A DNA stretch of 35,083 nucleotides from Chromera velia (taxonomy: Eukaryota > Sar > Chromeraceae): NCBI GenBank assembly GCA_018398765.1, contig JAHBMJ010000806.1, positions 5,001 through 40,083 of the forward strand, in the 5' to 3' direction. Every line of letters begins with the position of its first letter. The first letter of the stretch is position 1. The notes under the pieces were generated by a model. It was not told the DNA's origin and made no database searches. It saw nothing but the letters and a program-made list of their open reading frames with translations. Below are positions 17,966-30,983 of the stretch, in pieces. The position numbers were made by a program, and so were the translations under genes.

Positions 17966-20900
17966 CAAATAAGAGAAATCGAGGTGATTTGGATTGGCCA
18001 TGCCCTTCTGTTCCATGGGGCACCCATAGTTTTGTGTGCGTCTTGACCCACTTGCAGAGAAAAGAAAAGAGCACCAAGTGGCACTGTGACGCGTCGTTTA
18101 ACGTGGCAGCTGTGCAATCCAAATCTTTCGGCACACCTGCGTGCAGATAGGGTAAGGGTCAGGGTGCAAGGTGGGGGAGACGACATCACTCTGGACTGTT
18201 TCTGTGAAGTCAACAAACACTTCGTGGAGAGGAGGGAGGGGCCGACCCACTTTCTTCGAATTGAAAATTGGCCTTCCTATTATTTCATGTGGAGTTTTCC
18301 TGCCGTGGGCTTATTTCTTCGTTTTTCGTTTTGCTTTCTCTCCTCCAGTATCTTTTCCCATGAGCACACACATCCAAGGGGCAGACGCACAAAAATGCAA
18401 ACTGACCAGGGTACCACGACCCGAGTCCAGAACACGTCTGCCTCGGTGGAGTTACCCAGGAGCAGATTGAACAAATTCAAGAGAACAACCTCGTACCTGC
18501 AGTTGGCGCATTGATTTCAAGGGTGAGCTTGTGAACGTGAAAAGGAACAGAGATAAAGGAGCCTCATCGGCTGTCTCTCTGTATCGTGAGCTGCGTACCG
18601 CGCGGATTGTTTTTTTTTCAATCTTCTCCATTTCTTCTGCCATTTCTGTCTTTCCTCCCCTTTTTCCAACATTCCAAAGAAAATTCATGCTCTGCAACTG
18701 AAATTCTCCTCCAGCCTTCTCACACACAAACTGACTCGTGGAGGTCATCTGCAGTCCCCACCGGAATCTTCCCTGCACGCAGAACTTCGTGTCTTCCGAT
18801 CAGACCGCTAGTCAGCCAACCGTCCACAACCTCCACATACGCGCCTTCGTCCTCTCTGCCCCCAGACTGGAACAAGGAGGGCCCTGCCGACGCGTCCCCT
18901 TCTCTCTCTCCCTTCCGCCACCCCCCAGAGACTTTCCCCTTGGAAGCTCGACGAGGCACCAAACGCCCCCACAAGAGCTCCTGCAACTCATCCGTAGCAG
19001 CAGCCCCGCGTTGCTTCCCTTGACGACCAGCAGTCTCTGCCTCCTTCTCCTCTCCCTCTTCTCCCCCCACCCCTCGGGGCTCTGCAGTGAAAAGAGGGTC
19101 CAGGAGACGAAACAGAGGCAGCCTCCCACTAGACTGATCCTCTGCCTCCCAAAGGCCCCTTCTTTTGCCTGAGCTGTCAGGAATCCTGCTCGCGTGGAGA
19201 CGGGCAAAAAGGGCTCTGCGGATGTGATGCTGCAGGAGGCGCTTTCCCACCCGCCCGACGACTTCCGTGACAAGCAGACGCCGCACACACGACGTTCTGG
19301 CCCTGTTGGCAAGAATACCCAGAGCTCTGAGAGGAGAGCGGACAGGCACAAAAACAAAGCGAGAGCACGATATTCGGAGGAGCGAGGGAAACAAAGTGAT
19401 AGCATGAGCAATGCTTCCAAAGGTATTGATTCATCCAATCGGAAAAGAGGGCTTGCTTTTGAGTGTCGACACGCGACAGAAACAACAGGAGTGCATATGT
19501 GGCATCTCAGGACGAAGTGTCTCTGCATTTCCATTTCAGCTCGCCATTTTATTGTATGTATGTGTGTATCTGCTCTTTTGATCTCTCCCTTTTCCCCTTA
19601 TCTAAAACCGCCTTTCCTGAACCTTCTCGTTCTCACCTGCTGTTCAGTCCAAATGAGTGAATCACCCTGCCGACCTCCCTTGGAGTGCTGGCAGAGAAAG
19701 GCTGCAGGCCCTCCAGTTGGTCAAGAACTCTGCACATGCACGGAACTACGTATGAGAGCATGCATGAAAGAGATCGATCGACACTTTCAGGCAGAGAGAG
19801 AACGGATGACAGCACCATTTTTGTGAGAAAGTCAGTCAGGAAGGTGCGAAAAGATGGAGCGGAGCGAATGCTCAGTCTTTTTCTTTCCCAACAAAACAGA
19901 CCGACCTGTCGCAAACAAAGGAACGCAACCCAGCGGCAATGTGCGAGGCTGCGTGGCACGGTACGGCCAGATTGCTCTCGACTCGATCCAGCTTTCCGGG
20001 ACCTCCGGTAATCGGGTTGACCGTCGCAGGCACCGGCCTCTCGGCCCCCAAGGCAACGTGTCCCTTTCTGTTTCTTCCCTTCTCTCCCTCCTCTGTCTCC
20101 CTGAGGCTAATCATCGCGTCTCCTGTCGGAGGATCGAGGGAGAATGGGCCCATCGTCAGGTGGAGCGTTGTCTGACTCAGCTGCACAGCCAGAGGGCGCA
20201 GGTGGACAGGGGACCAGGGGAAGGGGGCGGAGGGGCTCCCGTCCCGTGGATAGACGCGTCCCACCTGCATGCACAGAGGACAATCGACAACAGAGTTTCC
20301 ATTAGCGTGCTGGAAATGATACATAGTTTCCTGTGCTGCACCCTTTTTGATAGGAGGCTTATCGGACCTCAATTCGAGGTACCAGGGTAGATATGTGTTT
20401 TGCACTAGAAGAATGAGGAGACATCCAGAGCTATCGAGAGAGACGGCGCGAAATGGCGCGAAGACTTCTGCGAAGAGAAAAAAAATCAGACAGTGGATGA
20501 TCCCGCAACAAGGGAGAATGGAAATGAAGGAAGGAGCAAGAAAGTAGGCGACTGCCATGTTTATCCTTCTGCTTCACAGAAAACGGACAGACCCACCCGA
20601 TGAAAGAAAAACCGCGACGGTTTTCTGCAAGGCTCGCAGTGGAAGAGGATCGGACTGAAGACTTCCTTCTCATTTCTCAGCATCAGAGATCTGAGGCCCA
20701 TCTCCTCCTCCAGAAGTTGTACATCCGCAACCAAACGGTCACCCATAGGAGGGGGCCAGAGAACGGCTACGGGTACGGCAGGAAGAAGCGGTCGGACAAA
20801 AACCCGAAAACTTTTGAAGTCGACCAGCTGGACAAGGGAGGGGCAGAGAGGAGACGCGGAATCACTCAACATTGCCCCTTCAGCCCTGGCCTTCATGTGA

Positions 20901-23900
20901 CGGTTCCAGTGCATACGCGAGAGGGCAGCGTTGATCGCAGCGTGATTCACGCACTCATGCCGATACTCCTGACAAGCCACATCCATGGGTGTGGAAGAGT
21001 CACCAACAACCAGGGTCAATAGGAGGGCCCCCCCTGGTAAAAGCATTCCAGCTCCTTCTGGGTTGCTCTGTGTCTGGGTGGATAATGGGTTTCCGTTTCC
21101 GTTTTTGCTCTCCGCTTCTTTCTGCTTCTCGTGAAAGCTTGCACTCTTTGCCAAATGTCTCTGGAGGGTTCGATTTGAGGGAGTGGCAATGAAGACCCTA
21201 TCGCCCGAGAAGAGGCGCATGGCCGTTAGGGGATGGTCATCTGGGAGAAGCACAATGTCAAAGGGGGGAAAGGCGGTGTCTTTTGTCTCGGGGCGAGATA
21301 CAGGTACTTGTGTTGGGTTGGCAAGAGTGGGTTTTCGGGCAGATGGTGCGAAGGAGACGGCAGAACGTTGCGGAGCCAAATCGGATGGTGCAACACCTGG
21401 ACCGAAAGCGCGGTCCGCAAGGTCTCGTGCAGGACCTGCAATCGATGTTTCTTCTGCCTTTGCAGCAAACTCCCAGGCTGCTGCTTCCTTTGAAGCAAGG
21501 AGGGCCCACTTGGGGCCGTTGGGGAAGTCGGTTTCCTCTCCGAGCAGCTGATTGACTACAGATACCGCGGCCTGCGTTGCGGCTGCTGAGAATTCGGTCG
21601 AAATTTGAAGAGTCGTCAACGACCGCAAAGGAGGGAGGGAGGCAGGGGAATGGAAAAAAACCCCATCATACCCTGCAGGAAAGTCAGATATGTGGACAAG
21701 ATTGGACCCTCCTTTGTTCTTCTTCTGGCCTGTCAGTGCCTCTGCGGCTGCCTCCTCGACCTCGGCTTCCGATCTCTGGGCTCTGTGGAGAGAGTCCAAA
21801 AAAAGGGACTGCCAGTCAGAGGACATGACCATTGGCAGAACGCGTTGGGTCCCTTTGCTCTTGAAGGGACCAGAGAGCGGTCTCCACAATTTGCCTTGAG
21901 TGTCCATTAGAAGACGATTCTCTGCGTCTTCTAATTGGCATAACGGAAGAGGGAGAAGCTCAAAGAGATCACTGCCGGAAAGGCCCATGTGGGGCAGCAG
22001 CATCTGAGCGTGGGTCGGGTCATCATCCCTTATTTCTTCCTCGTCTACACGGTTTTGCAGTTTCAACGGAGACGGTGCAGCTGCACCCCTCTCAGCTTTC
22101 CACCTATCATGCATTTCTTTTTCCTTGTCAGAGGGATCCCTGGGATGCGGCACAGGTCTGTCGGCTGGATTGCCGCCGTCGTCTCTCGCAGCTTCCCTCT
22201 CCACTGCCTCCATCTCCAGTTCATCATCATCCCCGTCCTCTTCCCAGAGGCGCTTCCGGCCGGTCGGAACGGGGTGAGAGAGGTACCCTCTCTGTCGAGC
22301 CAGACGGAGCGCAGAAAGCTCATACTGTGAACGTTTGACCTTGGCTGCTGCGGCATTCTCATCGGCATCTGAAAATTCGGAGTCGGACTCGTTTTCTTTC
22401 GTGGCGGCTCCTGTCGGGTCCACGGAAGGTCTGGGAAGCCAAGGGGGCACATATCGGCCAGACAGGCCCTCTTTCCAAGGGTCTCGTGTTCTGAGGGCGT
22501 GGAGGTGCGCGTAGATGTGAGACTGTGTTGGAAGGGATTCGTTTTTGGGAATGTCAGGCGGAGGCGTCACAAGGGGACTCACAGACAGGGCAAAGGGATT
22601 CAGCTCACCAGGAGTGGGAGTGCGTGCAGCCTTGCCTCTGATTTCCTTTTCAGTCTTGAGGACCTGTTGTCTGGTCTTTCCTAGTTGGCGGGCCTCACGA
22701 ACTGCCGCAACTGCCCTGTCGGCCAGTTGGGGGGGGCCCTCAAAGGACAAAACGCCCCGGCGTGCTCTCAACTTTAGCTTTCCGTTGGCGGCTGCCGCAC
22801 GGACGTCGTCATCAATCACGTCCAGAAGGACCTTCTCTGTGCCGTATGGTGGGGAGGCAGACAGAACACGGACATGCCTTCCCTTGATTTCCATCCACCG
22901 TCGCTCACGAAGGGTTTTCGTGGTGCCGTTGGACGACGAGGTCCTCATCAGCTGCACGCAGTTGAAGGCAAAGAAGGGGAGACGACGGCAGCTCTCCTCT
23001 GCCGTGCGTGGGGCTGCAAAGATCGGTGCGAGCAGTTGGCGGTTGAGTTCAGGGTCCCGTGTGATGAGGGTGAAGGGGGTCATCAGCTGCCACGCACCCA
23101 GAGGTACGTGGGCTGCGGGCCTTCGTGCTAGATCGAAAACAGTTTTTCTATTGGACGTCTTACTGCTGCACTGTGAGACGAGAAAGTCTCTGAAAGAGAA
23201 CCCTCCTTTTGTATTCGACCTTCCCCTCCACAGAGCGAGGACGTCCCTGTCCTTATGAGGGAGTCCCAGTCGACAGAAAAGCTCTTTGACGTTATGCTGA
23301 GATGCGTAGACACCCGTTAGGGGGGAGTCGGAGACAGGAAGGAAGGTGATGCGATACAATGAAATGAGGGAGACCAGAGGAGAGCGGGGATTTTTTTCAC
23401 ACACTCTTTTTACAGCGCGTGCATCAACGCTTTTAGTTGAGGGGTCAGAGGCAGTCAGCTCTTCCCACAGATCCCCCTCCATTTGGCTAACTGCCTGGGG
23501 GGCATGTCCTGAGACCTCATGTGGTTCTCTGAGTCCGCACAGAGCAAGGAGGTCGCAGAGCTGGGGTCTCTCCATGACCAGGGGCTCAGGCATTCCTCTT
23601 CCCCTTGCAATGGGCCGAGAGCTGTCTTTTCCCTTAGGCCCCTGTCCGATTCTGTCCTGCCAGTCTGCGGGGATCACTCCTGGGCCCCCTCTTGCTAGGT
23701 CGATGATGGCAGTCGCACACTGCAGAGAGTGTGTCTCGTCATCGAGAGGCCGTACCCCCAGAAAAATGTCGAGGCCAGTCTCACGGAGAAATTGCACAAA
23801 TTCAAAGAAACCCAACGACAAGGGCTTCTCATCGGGAGGGGCACCTTTTGCAAAGGGCACGGGTGCCGGTGCTAGAGCTCTGAGGGTCTCCCATGCGTGG

Positions 23901-26900
23901 AGAGATTCTGCGTTTGGGATCTGTTTGCCTCCCCTGCGAACAGCGAGGGCGTCGACAAGGGGATAGAAGTCGATGGCAGAGACACGCTCTACGTCTCGTT
24001 TGTCAAGCCATTTGAAGAGATTCCACAGCCGTCGCAACAGCAAAAAGGGGGAAGCTGGCAATTGTGTCAGATGCCCAAATTCTTCCACATAGATGCCTAG
24101 TTTCCTCCTCTCGCTCTCGAGATGTAGCTTGACTGCTTTGTACGGTTTTTCGAATCCGAGATAGAACAGAACGTCAATAAGGAACGCCGCATGGAGGCCC
24201 TGTCCCAGTCCGACAAACAAGTCCACTGCATGATCTGACTTGTCGAAGAGATCAAGGGCAACCGAACCGCTACCGGCAACTGCGGGCCTCCTTCCCAATT
24301 GATCTCTAGTCAACGGTTTTTTTGTAAGGTCTCCTGAGTGTTTTGTCTGAAGTCTAACGAGCCAGATGAACAGGGCGAATACATCTGTATTGCTCTCCAA
24401 CACCTCTGTACTCAGGCCCCACCTCTCTAAGTCTGCTACCACTTCATCTTCTGCTTCGGGAGTCAGAGCGGCAACAGACTCTCCAAGATGATGACGCGCT
24501 GACCGATTCCCCCCACCCCCTTGTCTGGCTGCTTTGGGGTCTGCCAAAATTCTCATTCCGTTGGCGTCTTCAGTTGCGTCCTGCCTGTCATGCCAAGAAC
24601 GTGCAGTCGTTTTCGACAGAAGAGTCAACACCTGAGGAAAAGTGACGCAGGGAATATCATTTGCGGTATTCCCCGCGTGGCTCTCTCGAGGTTTGAGTCT
24701 TCTCACTCCCACGCTGTCGAGATCTGCTTCTGTGAAGTCCACACGCAGACGTCTCGAGAGAATGTGTGAGAGAGAAGAGAGGGAGATCATCCCATCCACC
24801 GGCCCTTCCAATTGAAACAACACCTGCACTCCCCTTATGCGACTGATCAGAGTGTCTGCCCGAAAAAGGGCCCATACAAAATCCTCAAACATCACACCGC
24901 CCTGGACCCTCTCGGGCCCCAATAACGACGTCAAACGGTCCACGCAAACCGGGGTGGGCCACTTACGCACCTCTCTCAGGACGTCCCGGGGGACTTTGAA
25001 GGAACACAGGAACGCTTTGTCCTGGTGCGCTTGGCTCTCATCTCCCTGTCCCGCTACTTGCAGAACTCTTTCAAAGTCCTCCCGAGACAACGAGACAGGA
25101 CCCCGTTGCCTTGCGCTGCCTCCTCTCCCTCTTCTTCCTTCGCCAGTGTTGCCAGATCGGAAGAAGTCGAAGAGCTCCGTGGCATCTGCGACCTCTAACG
25201 GAGTCAAGAGCTCAGACAGCAGGATGCCTTCACCTTCTTTCAGAAGAAGGGGGGTTGTATCACCGTACCTGTGGGAAAGTGGGAGTCGCAAATGCGCGCA
25301 CAAAGGCACATAAAGATTTTGACTTGAAAGGCACAGTAGTAAAGTCGTTGTTGCGACACCAAACAGACGGGGTTCCCTCTTGACTGTTTGAGTGTGATGA
25401 TGGAGAACTCTGGGTCAGTCCTGTCTGTTTCTTTCATTCTTTATCATCCTAAATTCGAATGAGGAAGCATGCTCTATTCTTTTTGTGCGCACTGCAAATT
25501 GATCTACAGAACTATCGAGCCGAATCTGTCGAGTAGTTCGGACAAGGCAGGACACATGCCGTGTTTTTACTCAGAAACCGTCCGCCAGCAGCAAAACGCA
25601 ACGAAATGCTCTGCAGCAGCAGAGATGCGAAGAGACATGGCGGAAAAGGTGACTGATGACACACGAGAGGGCAAAAAAAACACACATTAGAAAGCCGAAT
25701 AAATGGCCCCCCATGCATTCACCCACCCACCGGTAGGCCGTGTCTACAGGAATATTCCTCACGGGAGGCTCGAGATGGTCGGACGACACTCCTTGCAGTG
25801 CCTCAACATCGCCTGCTAGGAGCTGTCGCCAGTCCGTCAGGATGCTTGTTAACCACCCCGGAACTCTTGAAGAGGCGCTAAGGAAATCATTGAAGTCGAC
25901 ACCACGACTTCGTCCCTCCACCTCATCCCGTCTCTTTTCCGCCCCAGTTCCCGCTCTTTCACTGATTTCTTTGCTGACTTGTACTTCAAACTCCTCTATC
26001 ATTCGAGATCGAGCGCAAAGAATCTCCAACCAGTCCAACAAATCAGGCAGACGGACAAATCCGTCACTGTCGTGGTCAAGACGTGTGAAGAGAATGTAGA
26101 CCACGAACAGTCTCTGAAAAAGAGATGACTCTCTCTCACAATGTTCCCGAAATGCATCTAAAGAGAGGCTTCGACCTCGAAGTTCGTCCTCACTGGCAGA
26201 AAAGAACGTCTCCATGCCTACCTCAGCTGCACTCCAGCAAGCCCTTCCTGCCGCCCTTCTTCTCTCTGCCTTTTTGGGGTCCTCAACGACCCCCAATTCC
26301 AGGGCCAAGTCCAGGGCGTTGCCCCACGAGAGTCGGGACCTCCGACGTTTTCCTGCCGGGGTCACTGTGGCGCCTAACGGATCGTCCTGGAGTTCTCGAA
26401 CGGCCGCTGCCGCCGACTCCCGAGGCCTTGCGGAGTCCAAAGGTTTCATCATCCCCCCTTGCGCATGGCCTGATGTCAATGGCTGTCTGGCGCTCTGTTC
26501 AACTGTGTGACGCAGCTTCTCTGCTGTTTGAATCTTTTGGAGTTTGGTCGGGTTTCGCCGTTTCCGACCGAATCGTGCCAACAAGAGATCGTAAAGCTCA
26601 CTGCAGGGTGAGAGAGATCGGTGTAGAATGACACAAAAAAATCAAATGAGACCACACCGATAAACACACAGAGAAACAAATCCATAAAAGTAGAGGGAAA
26701 CGCATGAGAGCTTCAACGTCTCACACAGCGGGTACAGCAGAAACACAGGGGCCGTTGATATGGTCATTCGACTTTCAAAGAGGAAAGCTGAGACCAAGGA
26801 AACCAGGAAGAGTAGAGATAGGTGAGACAAAAAGTACCATTCTGGACAAAGATAAAAAAAACAAAGGGGAAGGTTCCTCCAGAGACAAAGAGAGAAGAAT

Positions 26901-29900
26901 ACAGGTCACGACACCGAAACGCGATTGGCAATAAATCCGATCTTTTCCCGACCTCAAGTGCCGTTTTCGCTCTCCAGAACTCAGATAATGCCTCAGCAGA
27001 CTTCTCCATTTTACGGGTCCCAGAAGGCGTGCAAGCGTGACGAATGGAAGAAAGGAGAGCGCCCTGCATTCATGGATGTACAGCCGATAACAGCATGCAC
27101 AATGAAACGAGGGGCCAAATGGAAGCGGCACTAAAAGAGACTTCCTTCTCGGAGGAACGAATGCCATTGAATCAGCCATTTTACAGATGGGCGCACACAC
27201 GGACACGCAAATGCGGAAAGAGAGAAGTGCGCAAAGTCTCATCTCTCTACACGGAAAAGCAAGAAGCGCTCTGGAAGCGCTACGTGCCTTTGACCGAGCC
27301 AAAAGCCTGCATTCTTGGACTTTCCTAGTGTCGTATGAAGATGCCGAAAATAGAAAAGGGCCCCGCAAGAAAGTCTGTCTGTCTATCTATCTGACAGAGT
27401 GACTGACTCTTTGCCTGCCACTCGGTCAACAGTCTGTTCGAAGTCCTCGTCGGAGAACCGCATCCCGAGGGCACGAAGAGTCTTCTGGGCAGTCACACTG
27501 GAGATCTGCAGGTCTCTGTTTGCTCTGCAGACACGAAATAAAACATGCAATGAATGCACAAGCTGTGGAGAGCATCGGCCGAAAAAGAATTATAATGAGG
27601 TCGGAGTAAACAGCACGTGCCTTTCTACACACCCTCGAAAAATTTGATACACATGCGGAAGCCAGTAAACAATACAGAGAGATATGTACTATTGAAGAAC
27701 GAAATACCAAATGGATGCAGAACAAATGAGACAGACGTACTTTGGTTGAGCGAAGGGGTTTTCTTCCCTCTCTTCTTGCCTCGCAGCCGCCTCAAAAGCA
27801 GTCCACAACGCTGTGACGACTCGCAGAGCCTGGCTCCCCGACCGAGTTGCGGTTGAAAATTCCCAAAAAGAGAAAGAAAACTTTGAGGGCGCCGATCCTG
27901 AAGACCCTACTCCAACTCCAAGAGACCGGTTTCTTCCTGGAGACATCGCTCCACCGTCAAGGTGCTCGTCGTCGTCCTCAAACTGTCCATCAGTCAGGCG
28001 AGGTGCGAATGTTGTCATCCAGTTGTGCAGACAATTCAGAGTCACGGGGTCCCTGTACCCGCCCGTTGTTGCTCCCCCTGTCTGTACAGCTTCAGTCGTA
28101 AGGCCTCCCTGTCGCGCCTCCAAACCAAAAAACACAGGGGCAAGATCCTGCATGCAAATGTCAGACAGAACCCAAAATAAGGGAATGTTCCCACCAATTT
28201 ATAGGTGCAGCTTGCTCTTTTTTCTTGTTACAACTCGGTTGTTTTTGTGGTTGATAAAACAGCCAGACTCTGCGAGAGGAAAGAGCAACATGGCCCCATA
28301 GGTACAAGGGGGACGAAAGACAAGGACGATGAGAAAGGGACCGGGTGTCGAGGCGTGAAACCGAGCGACAGAAAAACAGGAAAGTCCTGGGCCAAGATAG
28401 GAAACAGAGGAAACGGAAAAACGGGCCGTTCCACTCATTTGAACATGAAGAGGACAATGCACACCAAAGGAGAGAAGCGCGCGGCAGTCAATGTTTTTTT
28501 TGCGAGAGTCACATGGAAGGCAAAGATTAATTGGTATCGAAAGCAGGAAGCACACACACAGGTGGGCAGGAAACGGGCCTCGAAAATTGTTTTTCTTTAC
28601 ATGTCTGCAGCATTGTAGTTTTCTTTCCTTGACAGACCTCCACAGTAAGCATCCCCTTCCGTTGTGAGTCAAGTGCTTCAAACAGACCCTCTAGTCGCTT
28701 CCACTCACTCCGTTTTTTTCTGCAGAAATATAAAGAAGAGTCACCATGTATGCCGCCCAAGCCAAAGTGACATGTAGACAAGTCCAGAAAAAGATGAATA
28801 AAAGTAGTGGGACAAACAAAAAAGTCCTGACACAAAACAGAGACTGGGAAAGGAAAAGAAAATGAAAGAACAATACACAAAACCGTTGACGATTCTTGGA
28901 TCATATCTGACAGCGTCAGCGGAGAGGCGAATTCGTGTTTAGAAATGTTAGAAGCCCCCAAAAAGAAAATACGGAACAGAAAATGGGGAGAACACCTCTG
29001 TCCGTCTGTCGCGTTGCCTGAGAGGTATCCAATCTCAACTGGCGAGGGGAAAACGAAAATGCATCAAAGTCTGTCTCTTCTCTCCTCTGCATACAAAAAG
29101 TCAATTTCGGTCTCACCTTCTATATAGTTCACACTCGGGGGACCACACCATCCTGCAGGTATGGGAGCGGCACTCAATGTGAAAGGAAGGAGCTGTGAGG
29201 GTCAGGGTGTATGATAGGCAACCGTAGATGCTCCCGGTTGGAGAAGATGCTCGAAGATGGATTAGTGCGATGAAGGAGAGTGACTTGCAAACACACCAGA
29301 CACAAGCACACAGTAGCAGACAGAAAGAGGAACAGACACACAGAGAGACAGATACGCAACGATAACTGCGAAAAGAAGGGAAGAGAAAAGCTTCAGGAGC
29401 AGAAGGACAGAAGTCAAGAGGCAGAGGGAATTAAGTTTTGCGTTTCGTTTCCTTTCTGATGAAACCGAGCTAACCTACCGAAACTTCTTCCTGAGCCCTA
29501 AGGACCGCACGGCCATTGTCAGTTCTGCAAGACGCCACATATGCGGACAGGACGCCGCCAAGGACCCCAGCTGTGTCGTGGCCTTCGGAGCTCTGGCGAC
29601 AGCTGCACTTTTCTTTTGATGGTATAGGGATCTGCATTCTTTGTTGTATCTGCAACCAGTGTGAGGGGTGGGGTGGAGGGGAGATGAAGAAAAATCGAGG
29701 GTAGCAACGATTCCGGAGAAACTGATGACCTTGAATGCAGCACAGGATAGAAAGAGAAAGCGAGAGACTGTTTGACACAGAAACACATGTGAGCACACAG
29801 AAGGAGCCGGCAGGCGAAACGGTGAGAGAAAGAAAACCCTGGACAGACTCCTTCAGGGCCCAAACTTAGATGGAAAGGACGAACACGCGACAACGCAAAA

Positions 29901-30880
29901 CAACGTTCGAAAAGAAAGAAAGCCAACAAAAGACAGATCAGCCCGATTCTGAAAGACAACAAAGGGATTCTCGACTGACGGTACTTCCAGAAGATCGCAC
30001 ACGGCTTGGAGAGAGTCCGAACGGAGCAGTGGGCAGAGTTGTCTGTCCGAACTCTGAAGCAGTTGATACATCTCCCCAAATTGTTTGGCAACTTTCCCCG
30101 CAAGACCCAAGATAAAAACTGGAGGGGCTTTATTATCCGCCGCTAGGATTCTCCTGCTGGACACCCGAGCGGCCATGACCAGGTCCTTGCTTGTGATTCT
30201 TCCTTTTCCACTCCACAGATCCACAACCTCTTTGCCCGCTACTTCCGCACTCCCCTCGATTGCGTTGTCGACAGCTTCATCATGAAGCGCCCACCGACCC
30301 TCGACGATTTCTGTCTCTTGGTCATTCCAACTCAACACTGCCTGACGCACAGCTTGAGTACGTGCAATAAGAAGTGCTGCCTGAACCCACGGCTTTTTAA
30401 TACCAATCAAATCCAAAAAATATGCAACACCATGTAAGTCAAGGGAGGCTGCGTGTCTGTCCGAATTCTCATCCTCCTTTTCTTTCTCCTTTTGTAGCAC
30501 CACCAGACCCGACTTCTGCAAATCCTTTCCCTGTCCACCCTTGACACCCTGGTCCGCTAATGAGGCCGAGGCAGCACCCAACTTTGTCCTTTCGGTGTCG
30601 GCTCTTAAGCTTTCTTCCTTTGCTTGCTGTTCCCTTTCCTTTTCCTTCTGCTGCAACTGCAACTGTAACAAATCCCCAGCATCTTTCTCTTTCTCTCTTT
30701 CCCTCTTCTTAAACGGTTTCATATTGTCCTTGTGGAACCCGTCAATGGCAGAGAAGAAGTCCTCAAGAGACCGCTGGTGACTGACGGACAGCCAGTGGGG
30801 TCTACTTGCCTGCACACACACACACACACACGCATGCACACACTCCCTCTCTCTCTCTCTCTCACACACACACACGCATG

Positions 30881-30915
<35 letters not shown>

Positions 30916-30920
30916 ACTCA

Positions 30921-30983
<63 letters not shown>

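Noticed and set aside
25269-25730. Gene boundary between an EF-hand protein and a CLU protein
   Set aside because: The interval has a normal donor and acceptor with matching phase 2 (CG|G, giving TAYR-YGDTT), no start codon in good context after it, and EF-like units continue on the CLU side. Kept as the main way the fusion could be refuted.
26775-27368. 197-codon sense-strand open frame inside CLU intron 10
   Set aside because: Not needed for phase, looks like random Leu/Ser/Arg-rich translation, and exons 10 and 11 join cleanly without it.
28199-28681. 160-codon open frame overlapping CLU intron 8
   Set aside because: Crosses exon 8 in the wrong frame and has no recognisable feature.
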